Positions 9,805 to 21,389 of a stretch of DNA of 64,000 nucleotides are shown one piece after another. The notes beneath the pieces were generated by a model, which searched no databases, was not told the origin of the DNA, and worked only from the letters and a program-made list of their open reading frames with translations. A program made the position numbers and the translations under genes. How positions within the stretch are numbered: the stretch's first letter is position 1; every line of letters begins with the position of its first letter. Source of the DNA: Acheta domesticus (lineage: Eukaryota > Arthropoda > Insecta > Orthoptera > Gryllidae); the NCBI GenBank assembly GCA_031308135.1, contig JAHLJT010000631.1, positions 36,395,579 to 36,459,578 on the forward strand. Reading direction: 5' to 3'.

Positions 9805-10260
9805 GTGAGTGCACCCCTTCGAGATTCGTTCGCCGCGTCGCCGGTGACAACGGTGGCTTGAAGAAACGATCACCGTTGTGGTGGATGCATGTGTGTCTGC
9901 GTGCGTGTCAAAGGGAAGGGAAGGGATGATTCTGTTTGTGTGTTTGAATGTGGGTGTGGTATATGTTCATATTTTTCTCCCTTTGGAGCGAACTGCACTG
10001 TTCGAGCTGTCATCAAAATGTGTGTTTGGGAGTTGGGATTCTGTGCGTGTGCGTGCGTGTCAGAGGGAAGGGATGATTTTACGAGTATTTCTATGTTTCC
10101 ATGTGGGTCATATTTGGTCATATTTCTCTTGCTCTGGAGCGAAGAGGTTCGAAATATCATCAAAATGTATGTGACTGGGAGAGGATTGTGTGTATGTGTG
10201 TGTGCGTGCACGCGTGTGCGTGCCTGCGCGGGCGTGCATGCAAGCGCGTGTCTGTCATCA
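9805..10260 (+). repeat. start of presumed intron 1: tandem duplication and GT-rich tract
   Basis: Two diverged units of about 147 bp (about 9898-10042 and 10043-10190) share GTGCGTGTCA.AGGGAAGG, a GGGATGATT, CATATTT.TC, TGGAGCGAA and ATCATCAAAATGT. They are followed at 10184-10256 by an alternating TG/CG tract that could adopt Z-DNA. Frames across it are compositional. Confidence 0.75.
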
Positions 10261-13200
10261 ATGATCATACCTCTCTCCATTTGTTGAGCTAAGTGATACC
10301 TCCGATATCTGGTCATAAAGATCATATTTCATATCGCATCACTTCTTAGACTTTCGGGTGTAAATGTTGAATTTGATTTGCAGCCATCACCGTTAGAGGG
10401 AGAGTTGACATTTTTTTCAATAAATATATTTTTATACTCTTTTTTGATGACTCAGTAATTATTGATCTACACCCGGAAGATCTGCGGAACGCAGCCAATC
10501 TCAAAAGGCACATCGTTCGAAAACGAAATTTCACGTTTTCATACTTATACTTCAACTCGCCAAAGGAATATAACCCTGCCTTCATACTCGTTTAGTATAT
10601 TTTATCCACGTGTCCCAGTTGGGAATGTAGCTCGGAACCACACACAATTTGCAAGCATATTAGCAGGTTCGGAGCTCATAGTCATTAAAATGTACAAAGG
10701 GGTAGGTAACAAACACTTGACGTGATTTATTCATTTCACACCACATTCGCCGGGAAATATCCTCAGCGAAATTGATGTGAAAGTCTATAATTTATGCTTC
10801 CACCCACGAGTCCTTGTGTTTGTTACTTGCGCCTGCGGTATATGATTTTCGAACGAATGCTATTTATCAATCATAAATTCCGTTTTTGTCAGTTTCTCTT
10901 AATCTACTAATTAATTAAACTTTCTGTCTTATGAGAAATGTGACTGACAAATTGGTTATGTACATTTTTTCTCTCAAATTATTCCGCATGAAACGAAAAT
11001 TGTTGCTAAAGCCAGAGAGAACGATGAGAAAAGTGTTGATATCAGCCTGATATGTAAGACGCCGTTTAGATGTTTCCCTTTCGTTCTGTGTTTCTCTCGA
11101 AGTTTCACTGCGATTCCTTGGGCAATCAAGTCGTTAGCTGTTTTTTGGAGCAGAACCCCGCATCCCATTGATGGCAGATGGTACTCGTCCGTTCCCAACT
11201 CCCGACGTGCAAACCACTACACATCTCAGATGCCAAACGGCATGCAAGGTTATCGGTTCTAGTCACCACAAGAGTAAAGATTTGAATGAAATTGTCTGGT
11301 CATACACTAATGTAAAGGAAAACTGGAAAATAAGTGGTGGAACCTCGAAACCTCATGGACCGTTTCGTAACTATTGTTTTATTAGACGCATGTTCGAAGA
11401 AGCACCATGCAGCACTAGATACAAAGGGGAGAAGTGTTATTGCGGACTGAAGCGCCCCGCATTAGTCTCTAAATGATAGCGAAAAGTAATAATTCTGTTC
11501 TGTACCTGTTGTAAAAAAAGCGGTCTTTCGAAAAATGGGTGCCGAGAAAACATTGTTCGAGATGGAAATAACTGGATTGAAACGTGTTGCCAATAGTTTT
11601 GTACTCCATCTGATTTGTTCGACACTTCAACATGTTATTTTTGTGTAATGAGATTTTAATTAATGAAAACAAACTATTGCAGCATATGGAAACCAGTCGT
11701 TATATTCATATGTTCGTTTTGAGTTTTAATTGCAATAGCCGAAACGTGTGTAGTATACTTGTAATTAGTAACACTGAAAGATCTTTTACTACCTTTTCTT
11801 TTCAATTTTTTACTACCCTCTTCATATGAAAGGAGTATATATAACATTTGTAAGTTTGTAACATTCAGAAGACTTAAAATGTGGCATTATTTTCCCTAAA
11901 AATAACAAACGTGAACTTCATTTCCCCCAGAAATTATTTTTAATTTTTCCTTAGTGTTTGTCTTATAAACAGCAACAGCATGCATTTAGTGCTGTATAAA
12001 AGAATGTCTGCATTTTCGGGCTAGGGAAAATAATCGCTGGAGAGATTAAGGAAATATTTAAGAACAACAAACGAGGCGCGAGTTACGTTGTGTGGCGTCA
12101 GACGACTCAAGTGACAGGCGATGTGCGTTGACTTGGTGAAGGACACTCGTCAAACCAACTCGGCGGAGACATTCGGTGCTTAGACTTGCAAACAGTTTTC
12201 AATGTTGTCTTTTGGACAGGGATACAGAATGTGTTTTAGGGTCCATTTGTGGGAAATTCGCTTACACTGTGGACGATTATTACGTCCTTATTTGCAACAG
12301 CTTTCGTGGTTTTGGTGAACAGCCCATAAACCTATAATTTGAAAGAAGTTATTTGCATTGTTACGCATGTAGCTCATTTTTATGAAGTTGGTTTAGCAGT
12401 TTTGATAGTTGGGAGTCTATAAAAGCAAAATTTGTATGTTGGAAAACTTGATTTGCAGATTTATATTCCAAATAAATTAAGTATATTTGTTTCCTTATAT
12501 TTTTGACATAGTTTTTGCATTAATTTGTAGTTACACGAGACGGTAAAATAATATTCTAAGTGAAAAACTAATTAATAAACTCTTCTGCATTATTTGTTCC
12601 GAAATAGGGAATAACACGAGAGGTATTAATGGCTTAAAGTTCACGTCTCAACTCTAAGAACACGATAATTGTGATGGCGGTGAAGACGATAAAACAAAGG
12701 AATTTCCTATGTGGTGGCTATATTTCGAGAGAATTTATCATTATTCCTACTTGCTTTGAAATGTTCAAGGAAAGTATCAGGGGCTGATTTCACTGCACAA
12801 ACGATGCCATCAGGAGTGTGCAGTTAAGCAGACGAAGCACGTGTTTAGGACACTTGCTAAAAGGGTTCCAGATTATTTTTAAAGATTCATTTATATTACT
12901 TAAGAAATGTGTAAAATTATATGTTTTCTCAATTATTAAGTTCATTTGAAATCTTTGAGGACTGAAAAAATGGTGAATGCAGACAGAAATATTAACATTT
13001 TGATAATTCTAAAAGCAATGGTGACAATATGGCTGTAATGTGAACTTTTTCTCCGGAGGCAATTCTAATGAATTGGAAGTAGGTTATTATATCGGAACAT
13101 TAGTTTTCTTGATATTGTAAATAACACTTCTGATAATGATACACGTTAGTCTTTCCTATTTAGATTTGACATTTCACTCACAGAGATGAACACAGTACTG

Positions 13201-13540
13201 TCAGCAGTCTGCTGGTCTGTAGTGGATAAATATGTAGGGAAAGTGGTAAGAAAATCACAGAAACCAGTGAAAAGTATATTTTAAAAAACGGTGGTTATTA
13301 ATTAGATATTTCCAAGAATATTCACAGTTTATCGAAAAGATATATTGAAAAGTAATTATTTACAATTTTTCTCAGTACGCAAGGCTTTAACACGTGTCGA
13401 CATCGAACGTTTTTCTTCCTTTATGCAGAGACAAAAATGTAATGAACTACAAGAGTACAACGTACTTTGGACGCTATTAGAAGTCTCATAATAGAGACAA
13501 TTCGGTGATTCCCACCCAGCCTGGTGCCAAGGAGCGTGGT
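10261..13540. other. AT-rich sequence, possible intron
   Basis: If the PDZ gene continues to the right, this is intron 1. A 102-codon plus-strand frame starting with ATG at 11171 shows no family similarity that I recognise and lacks splice context. No repeat family from the window is evident. Confidence 0.4.
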
Positions 13541-14080
13541 TGTGGTCTTGTGTGAGGCGCAGGGGCGGAGCGCTGGTTGACGCCACCGGAAGGAGGAGTT
13601 TGATAAGTGAGCGTCGCTGGAAAGCGGCTGTCTGGCCGCCTGTGTCTTTCCGGTTCCGCTTCGCTGCCTCGCAGCCGCAGCCACAGCCGCAGACACGACC
13701 ACAGCAACAGATGCAGCCGCGCGGAAGCCTCGCAGTAGGCGCTTTTCGGACCACCGCCCCCGCTCCACCTTCAGCCCTCGACCCCGCTCCCATCCCCGAT
13801 CCCGCCCCTGCCCCACGCCCGCTTCCGTTCCACCTTCAATCTTCCCGCCCCCGCCACCGCCCCCGCTACCGCCCCGCTACTAGAGGTCTGCATTCTCCGC
13901 GATTTTTACCGACCAGCGCTCGCTCGCCTCTCTTCTCTCGAGACCACGCGCTCGACTGTCCTTCGCAGCCGGTTGCGGACTCCCGGGAGCCGGCGACCGC
14001 CCGAGACTCGGCCTCCAACCGACGAGACTAGACAACCGGCGGACCCCGTTCAGGCGAACTGCGCCACGTAACAATCGGCC
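13541..14080. other. GC-rich block
   Basis: CpG-rich block with (CAGCCG)-like and CCCGCCCCCGC-like low complexity and frames on both strands. The short CCGCTACCGCCCC motif at about 13866 recurs as the 12-bp unit of the array at 16.0 kb. Possible promoter, no exon supported. Confidence 0.4.
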
Positions 14081-14199
14081 GACACGTCGGAGTAAATATC
14101 TAATGGCACGTTTCAGGGAAAGGAAGGAGTATTGAATGGTTTTTTAAATAAATGACCAATAATTTCGTTTTTTCAAAATTTAAAATATAGAGGAATTTT

Positions 14200-14345
14200 A
14201 ATATTAATTTTCAAATAATAAATTTTAATAAAATAATTTTAATAAATTGTAATAAATAATTGTAATAAATAATTTTAATTTTAATTGTAATAAATAATTT
14301 TAATTTTAATTGTAATAAATAATTTTAATAAATTGTATAAAAAAA
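14200..14345. repeat. AT-rich degenerate tandem repeat
   Basis: Repeated TAATTTTAATTTTAATTG and TAATAAATAATTTTAA blocks over about 140 bp, built only of A, T and rare G. Confidence 0.75.
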
Positions 14346-15780
14346 ATAAAAAGCTTTAAAAATCGACTCCTCGGACGCACGGGAGAACCTCAAGTGGATC
14401 TATTGCAGTTCTGCCTGTGACTTCAAAGAAAAGGCACTCAAAAGTTTTAGAGATAAATTCCGTTCTTTGTAATGACTAGGTATCGGATGCTTCGGAAATT
14501 GCCTATTTTATTCTAATGAACATAAAATTATTAATTTTCCTTCATTTTATATGGTGCAATATGGAGCAAATACAAATGCTCTGCTAAATTTAGATGCAAG
14601 TGCTATGAAATATATTAGTACCTTTCCCTTCCAATTTTGTATTTTTGCCGTCTTTTTCCAAATATTTTTGTTGTTGGTGTTGTTGTAATTTTCAGGCATC
14701 TGAAACGCAGGTCTTGGTTTCTTAACCCGGCAGTAGGCGTGCAGGGTGCCTCAGTCACCTCAGCATTATTTTGAGCTCATTGTACTTTTAATTTTATTTA
14801 TAATCTTGCGAGCTCCTCAATATCTTTCGAGGAAAGCTTTGTGCACATATCTCGACCCTTCTCTTTCAACTGCTTCCTGTCCTTTCCTGGAAATTTCGTC
14901 GCAACGGCGATGGCGCGCTGCGTGGGAGCCACCGAGTCAACTCGCACAACCTTTGTTATCGCTTCCTGCCACGCTGTTCTCAGTGTCAGTAGTTCACCCA
15001 AAGGAAGGGAGTCTCGTGGAGCTTCAGTACTACTCCACAGAAGTCAATGATTCACAAATTCAGCTTTTACGATTTTTTAATTACAATTAATCGCTTATCT
15101 TGTATTGAAACGAAAAATAATGGAATAGGCCTAACTGAAAAACATTGTACTCGTACATATAAAACTTTATATGCATCATTTCATGTATACATACTTTTGA
15201 CGAATTTAAAATAATGTTAAACGTGTGTATATAATAGTAAATAATGTATTTTGAATTATTGAGTTGAATAGGCTGATGTGCCGTGACCGCTGTTGTTTGG
15301 CCGCCAACTGAGTCGACAAATACAAAGGCCATGTCGGCTTACATAAACTATTTCACAATAAATTACTACGCCCAATGACAAGATTTGATGCAAGGAAAAT
15401 AGTACTCACCTCATTTTTGTTTAGCATATGCTTTTTTCTTATATACTCGTGAAATTATGACCAAATATTCATTGTATTTAATAAATATGCCTTATATTCG
15501 GGTTTGTAAGAAACTTCAATGACATTACAATTGGTACGCAACGAATTATCTTCCCTCAAGCACTATAAATATAGAAAAACAATAAAAATTTATTTTCAGA
15601 GTCTTTGTTTGCCTTAATTGTTTAAAAAAATGTATTGTTTGTCTCTATAAAATTATTTCCAGTCAATCGATAAATTGTTACTTTTCAACAAATTAATCCA
15701 TTAACTGAAATTGTATTTTCTTTCGATTACAATGAATTGAAAGTGTTGCGATCACTACATGCGGCGACTTTATATCCCGT
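14346..15780. other. unassigned sequence
   Basis: Mostly AT-rich. A minus-strand frame at 15001-14798 (67 codons, with TAWQEAITKVVRVDS near its start) reads like protein but begins at TTG, has no splice context and no family that I recognise. Confidence 0.35.
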
Positions 15781-16470
15781 ACATGCATTGAGGGGCGAAG
15801 CTACTGTGCAGTCCGGCGCTTGGCCGAGCGGCCGAGCGCTCGAGCGCTCGAGACGCTCGAGCGCTCGAGCGCCCGGGCGCTCGGCGACTCCCGCGTCTCG
15901 GCGGGAGCCGCAAGGCGGCCGGTCGAAATGTCCGTTAAACAGCTATCTCTTCCCCCCCAAGCAAGGTCCCCCACCCTTCGCCGAGCGTCGGCGCGGAGCC
16001 CGAGAGTCTCGAGCGGTTGTTTTCGCCTGATTGCAGAGCTCTACCCGCTACCGCCCCGCTACCGCCCCCGCTACCGCCCCCGCTACCGCCCCCGCTACCG
16101 CCCCCGCTACCGCCCCCGCTACCGCCCCCGCTACCGCCCTCGCTACCGCCCTCGCTACCGCCCTCGCTACCGCCCTCGCTACCGCCCTCGCTACCGCCCT
16201 CGCTACCGCCCTCGCTACCGCCCTCGCTACCGCCCTCGCTACCGCCCTCGCTACCGCCCTCGCTACCGCCCTCGCTACCGCCCTCGCTACCGCCCTCGAC
16301 CTCGTGTTTGCTCCGCTCCCGTCTGTTGTCACGCACACGTCGCCTCCTTCCCCGCCTGCTCCCGCTCCGCCCCCGCCCGCGCCCTCTTGCCCGCCCACGC
16401 CCGCACGCGGAATGGACGCAGCCCAGAGGGGGAGAACGCAGGTCACGCTCCACCTCGCCGCAAAAGAAAA
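15781..16470. other. GC-rich block containing a minisatellite
   Basis: CpG-rich block with simultaneous frames of 130-230 codons in several phases on both strands, all created by the 12-bp array inside it. At 15826-15885 the self-complementary unit GAGCGCTC recurs. Confidence 0.5.
16030..16300 (+). repeat. 12-bp minisatellite, two homogenised blocks
   Basis: Units of CTACCGCCCCCG (about six full copies, ending near 16130) change at once to CTACCGCCCTCG (about fourteen copies). Only one base differs between the blocks. Because 12 is a multiple of 3, all six frames remain open, giving YRPR, TALA or LPPP repeats that should not be annotated as proteins. Confidence 0.95.
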
Positions 16471-16889
16471 TTGAAACGAACTTCAAACAAAACAGAGCTT
16501 TCCAACTGAACCTGAACAGTACACGTGCTTTGAAGAGCACCGTAACAACACATGTGCTTTAATCCTTTTATACAACTTTCCTCCAACTACAAACGTTGTA
16601 AGGAAGTTTTGCTTTTACGAAGTAGTTACCAGCTTATTCTCTGGATGCAATGAGAGTTAAATAATTGTTGTAAAAATATCCCTAAATAGAAAGTATTTCT
16701 TTTGCCACTCTGAGTGAAGGTTGTTCGGTGATAAATGTAAGTGAAGTGAAATGAAAGAGTATCATTTTAGTAGCAGTCTGCTAATTGCTACTGAAGAAGT
16801 CACAATTCATTGCATTACGATATTCAATATTAATTCGTGATGTGAAAATTGTCAAGTTCTCAAAGTTAAAAAAGAAGCAACGTTTTCAC

Positions 16890-17106
16890 TTTTTTTTTTG
16901 GTATTTAAGGTCGCATCAACTACTAGGTCATTAGCGACCACTATTGGATGAAACGTTATGGTGTGAGAATGAAACAATATTGTGATGATAGGGGGTGAAA
17001 GGACGAACACATACAACTACGTCCGAGGCGGGACTCGAACTCGCGACCCCGCGGTCCAAGATCACTACGGCGCCTCTGCCTTAGCGATCTCGGCCACGGG
17101 GCCGAC
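16890..17106 (-). mobile_element. SINE family B, complete copy with class II tRNA-like head
   Basis: Reading minus, the head is CCCCGTGGCCGAGATCGC with box A TGGCCGAG and box B GTTCGAGTCC, resembling tRNA-Ser/Leu. The body ends in GGTCGCTAATGACC, a GTAGTTGATGCGACC module, and an oligo-A tail. The direct repeat GTGAAAA lies on both sides (plus strand TTTTCAC at 16883-16889 and 17108-17114), marking a complete retroposed copy of about 217 bp. It is not a functional tRNA gene because the acceptor stem does not close. Confidence 0.85.
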
Positions 17107-17920
17107 TTTTTCACCTTTGGATAATAGATTTTCATCTGTCCCGAGTGGACGCGGTTGCTGGGGATGTGTTGCAGTTATTGAATGCATAAGGTCGAGGGCG
17201 TAGTATCGTGAGGGATCTGAGTGCGTGTGCCGGGGCCGTTGGCGTGGGCTAGGGCGTGAGTCACCAAGGGGGGGGGCTGCCCTGCCCCGCATCGATCGCC
17301 CTTCGAGTCCATTCCGCGTGTCCTTTCCTCATCGCCAACAGCTGTTCGCAGCCGCGCAGGACAGATAGCGCACATCTCTTTGTCTCTTCGCGGAAACACT
17401 GGAGGAAGACAGCGCTCTATTTGCGGAGTTGCTGACAGCTTAACATGGTCGTATTTCGCCGGCCACTCGCAAAGGAAGCGAGGATTTTGCCTGAGACTAC
17501 AAACCCCGCGACCGTTTACAGTAATGACAAGGGCATAAACAATAGAAATATTAATGTGACGATCTAATATTTAGGCGTAAATCTCTACTTGAATCCTCTT
17601 TAACGATTGACGTCAAAATCTAAAAATAGTTTTTACGGAATTTAAAGACTGTGGTCATTACGAAGCAAAAATCATATACAATGTACTGTAGATTTGTTCG
17701 GGAATTATAGACGGAAGAATTCTTTAAGTTGGTGTACAAATTAGGCGTCTTCCGTGTGTTTGTGCACGTAGGAGGATGTGGTTTAGGCTTGCGGTTCTGG
17801 CCATTCTTGGTGATCTTATTACTTTTCCTTAGACGAATAAAATTGTAACATTTGTGCTAGCCATGAAGTTCTTTCATTCATGGAAGAAATTGAGTATTCT
17901 TTCAACTGTATGAAAAAAAT
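17107..17920. other. unassigned sequence
   Basis: Moderately GC-rich to about 17520, AT-rich after that. A G9 run lies near 17266. Nothing recognised. Confidence 0.4.
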
Positions 17921-18072
17921 TATCTTTCCATTTCTTGTACTCGTAAAGTAAGGAGTAGTAAACATGTGAATTGCCCAACTTAATATCTTATGGGACAATA
18001 TTTTTTGGGAATGACCAAATTGGACAAAATAAAAATATCATGAATCATTAACAACAAATTAAGTGTACTAGC
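17921..18072 (+). repeat. dispersed repeat, copy 1
   Basis: Shares about 150 bp with 18826-18977, including TACTCGTAAAGTAAGGAG (variant), CCAACTTAATAT, TTATGGGACAATATTTTTT and AACAAATT. The two copies are direct and flank a SINE. Confidence 0.75.
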
Positions 18073-18318
18073 AAATACAAATGGAGTCATAAAGGCAATG
18101 AAAATTCTGAAATAAAATAATTAACTTCTCATTAAAGAACTCCATACGTCATCCTTCATATGAATACAGTGTAATGCTATTTTCCCCTCTTGATGCACAC
18201 TAACAAGAATCTGAAAGCTTCGAGTCACAAGCTTCGTGTTAGCGTCTGACGTTAGTAGTCATGTTGTTGTTAAAGAAAGTAATTAATGATGATTCATTAA
18301 ACGACCTCGTTGCAACTT

Positions 18319-18786
18319 TGATTCGTAATTTCCGGCGCGTCATCGTATGTCGTTGGACCCGTAAGTGTGGTACATGGTTTATCGCGGGAGGTGGCACTGA
18401 TCTCCACTAGATGGCGAGATCCAGCGCCGACCTACCCGTCGGCTTGAGGGTTTTCTCCTCAAAGACGTACCACCCATTGGCGAGATAGCGCCGCTACCGG
18501 GACAAGCTCTAAGCTCCCGACTGGCCTGCCGGCGTATGTGGTTATGTGGTTCATGTGAATGTGTGTAAGGGGGAGGACCGGACGAGGAAGAGGGAGGAAT
18601 GATCGCGTACATTCAGTGGCCCGTTTATTATGGTACTGCAGCCGGCCTCCTACAACTCTCATCCAGACAGTGGTAAACCCGACCAAGCTGTCTTGCTAGG
18701 GTCGAGAATCCTGTAACCTTCGAGTCCTGAACCCTAGGACCTCCTGGTGAGTCCCTACAATGACGTCAGTTCATGGCCTGAGCTAC
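18319..18786 (-). mobile_element. SINE family A copy
   Basis: Runs from the 3' module (TTCCGGCGCGTCA, GGACCCGTAAGTGTGG) to the head (GACGTCAGTTCATGGCCTGAGC). It lies between the two copies of a dispersed direct repeat. About 30-60 bp around the B box are decayed. Confidence 0.8.
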
Positions 18787-18825
18787 TTATTGCAAGTTTG
18801 AGGTTCGCGTAATGTTTTAAAATGA

Positions 18826-18977
18826 TTTCCATTTCCTGCACTCGTGATGTAAGGAGGAGTAAACTTGTGCATTGTCCAACTTAATATTTTATGGGACAAT
18901 ATTTTTTTGACAATGACAAAATTGGTAGAGAGAAAATAAAAGTATGGTGTATTACTAGCAACAAATTGGGCTTGATA
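18826..18977 (+). repeat. dispersed repeat, copy 2
   Basis: Second copy of the repeat at 17921-18072, about 85% similar by eye. Either a transposon family or a local duplication into which the SINE later inserted. Confidence 0.75.
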
Positions 18978-19104
18978 GCTATTTTCCGACACGTAGCTAT
19001 TGCTATTATGTATCCCATATAATACATTGATGTGAAACATTTATTATTATGTTTTGTCTTTAAAATAAAAGATCAAATACTATCTGACAAGGATCGCGTA
19101 ATGT

Positions 19105-19320
19105 TTGTATGTGAACAGTGGGTGGTGTTGAGGCTGTGCTGCGAGGAAGGCGAGTGCAGACGATCACGTTTCGAGTCCCTTCTAACTGCGCTGCGAGTCA
19201 CGAACCCACGACAGCCGGCGAGCGCCCGCGCTCCTCGCCCCCTCCCCCAAGAATTCGCAACGGGGCCTCGCCCCCCCCCTTCCTCAACAAAACCCCCCTT
19301 CTGCGGGTAGAGCGGTTATC
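19105..19320. other. GC-rich block
   Basis: GC-rich with a C9 run near 19270 and a TTTCGAGTCCC box B-like motif at about 19170, but without a matching A box. No gene supported. Confidence 0.35.
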
Positions 19321-19380
19321 GCCAGAGGAATACTCAGGAACGAGTGTTAGAAATGAATAGAAAAGTGCTAACTTTCCGGC

Positions 19381-19847
19381 ACACTAGCTTTTCAGCTTAG
19401 TCGAATTCTGTCGCTATCTGAAGGAGAATTCTAGCGGCCGGCTGCTCTGATCGGTAGTTTTCCGTGGTCTCTCCGATCAACACCAGGCGAATGCCGGAGC
19501 AGTACCCTAACAAACGGGTCACGGACCGCGCGCGATCTTTCCTTCCTCTTCCTTGTCCTCTCCTCTTACACACACACTTACACTAACACGCACTACACTA
19601 CCACACATGCCGGGAGACCGGTCGGGAGCTTAGAGCTTGTCCCGGCTGGGCGGTGCCCCGCTGGTGGGAGGTAACTGGTTAGGGAAAAATCCCGGTAGTA
19701 GACGGTAGGTCGGCGCCGGATCTCGCCATCCAGCGGGGAAATATCACTGCCACCTCCCGAGGACAAACGCGCACTACACTTACGGGTCCAATGGCCATAG
19801 TAGTTGACGCGCCCAGAATCACGAACAATTAATCAATCAATCGATTA
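19381..19847 (+). mobile_element. SINE family A, 5'-truncated copy
   Basis: Lacks the tRNA-like head and starts at ACACTAGCTTTTCAGC. It keeps the complete 3' half and ends in AATTAATCAATCAATCGATT. Truncation at the 5' end is expected from incomplete reverse transcription. Confidence 0.85.
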
Positions 19848-20533
19848 CTGATGGCAAAGAAGTCGTAGCCGTCTAAAACCATATAAACAAAACACGTGGG
19901 AGATCTGAAGCGACTCGGAAATTGTGAATGATCGTAAGTCTAAGTTATCATTCTGTATAAGATAATGATCGTGAAGAACGATGTGATGAATGATCATGGA
20001 CAATAACTTCCCCGAATCCAAAAAAAATTGCTAAAAAATATAATGCATGAAACGCGTATGAAAGTTTCTTTGGCATACTCGCTTCAACATTCCAAATAAG
20101 GCTCCTATGGTTACTCCTTCGGAAACATTTAATTCCAGTTACGAAAATAACTATTCAAGTGGAACTATGCCCTTATTTCCATGCATTCTACACTTCATTA
20201 TGTCATGGGACTTATTGGATGAGATATAGGAAGTTTCCAATTACACAGTTTCTAAAATACGGCAACATTCGAAAAATGAAACTATTTTTTTTTTGTCAGT
20301 AACTCCTTCGTATCCTAGATATTGTTGCAGGCCAATGCCATTCCGGTATTCCGAGAAGGCCAATGATGTGCGTGTGTCCGTGTGTGAGGGGGGGGGGGGG
20401 AAACCCAGAATTAATCGCAAAATAATTGAAGAAAAATGTAATATGTTTAAGAATTAATGCATTATTTATTGTATAGTACTCCGTAATATATTACAATCAT
20501 TTTCTATGGGGAAAATATTATCAGTTTTTGAAG
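19848..20533. other. AT-rich sequence with a G14 run
   Basis: No coding signal. A run of 14 G at 20387-20400 follows GTGTGTCCGTGTGTGA. Confidence 0.5.
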
Positions 20534-20876
20534 TTACAAAATCTTATAATCAATATTTATTTTCTGTTTATATTTTCAATTATATCAGAAAATATTGGTC
20601 AATCATCTAAAGACAGAAAAATTCTTGAGGTAACTGTTTTATACATTAAATGATATACATTTGTACACTAATTATATGTAATTATATGTATTATATGTAT
20701 CTAGCCATTGTTTAAAATATTATATTTGTTTTGTCGCCTGATGATAAAAATAAGTAATTTCCGAAATGCTGCGAATACTATGTATATCATTTAATATCCT
20801 ATAAAACAGTTATCTCAAGAATTTTTTTGTATTTAAATGATTGTCCAATATATCCTGATATAATTACAAAATCTTA
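20534..20876. mobile_element. second Penelope-like insertion with inverted arms
   Basis: A 13-bp direct repeat TTACAAAATCTTA (20534-20546 and 20864-20876) flanks a 317-bp insertion. Next to the left copy is a one-sided extension of about 33 nt, then an arm at 20580-20661. The inverted right arm is at 20781-20863, with about 15% divergence between arms by eye. The roughly 120-bp spacer holds a hammerhead-like core. The order duplication, extension, arm, spacer, inverted arm, duplication is the same as at 4556-5754. The arms are shorter and more diverged, so it is older. Confidence 0.65.
20732..20778 (+). ncRNA. hammerhead-like motif
   Basis: TCGCCTGATGA, a stretch with an AAA/TTT stem, then GAAATGCTGCGA. 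TCGC before the core pairs perfectly with GCGA after the predicted cleavage position, giving stem I. The spacing of five bases between GAA and stem I equals that in the motif at 5650-5692. Stem II is weak and the GAAAC position reads GAAAT, so it is probably decayed. Confidence 0.4.
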
Positions 20877-21335
20877 CTATAAATATTGAAAATAATTTAA
20901 GAGACGCATATGATCACATAAACGCCAATAAATGTGAATTTGTGACAATTTAGAGTTAATAAATTTTAATGTTATTTTTAATAATTCTCTGCAGTAAAAA
21001 TACGGAATAATAATATTAATGATAATAATATGTGTGCGTGTTTCGTTATTTTAAAACAGTATTCATTCAAAAAGTACTTCGTTAATACTGATTTATTTTA
21101 ATATGAAAATATTTCAATAAAAAATGATTAAAATAAATCGACTTAAAAATCCAGAATTGGATTCGAATAATCAAAATAATCTCTTGAGATTCTGACTGTC
21201 AGATATATTTCTGAATTCGTGACGAGCAAAGATACGGACGTGGCTTCCTGATGTAAAGCAAAGCAAGAGTCGGTCCGTGAGGACGAGCCTTTGTCTCTTG
21301 AGAAAGAGCGCCAGAGCGCGTCTTGCACCTGGTCC

Positions 21336-21383
21336 CCGCCCCGCCCCGCCCGCCCGCCCCGCCCCGCCCCGCCCCGCCCCGCA
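21336..21383 (+). repeat. (CCCCG)n short array
   Basis: About nine units of CCCCG with two CCCG interruptions. The minus strand can form G-quadruplexes. It directly precedes a SINE head. Confidence 0.9.
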
Positions 21384-21389
21384 ACGGGA

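Noticed and set aside
9424..9929. Alternative long frames overlapping the PDZ exon on both strands
   Set aside because: High CpG content keeps shadow frames open. Only the frame beginning at 9463 shows a protein fold.
11171..11476. 102-codon frame as a gene
   Set aside because: No recognisable family, no splice context and no codon pattern distinguishing it from chance.
14798..15001. 67-codon minus-strand frame with protein-like composition
   Set aside because: Starts at TTG with no Met or acceptor and no recognised family. Too weak to call.
15820..16540. Long frames of 130-230 codons on both strands, rich in YRPR, LPPP, TALA or GGSE repeats
   Set aside because: All are produced by a 12-bp minisatellite, which keeps every frame open. 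No start context or domain.
17018..17106. Functional tRNA-Ser/Leu gene
   Set aside because: A and B boxes are present, but the acceptor stem does not pair and the sequence continues into a SINE body with oligo-A tail and target duplication.
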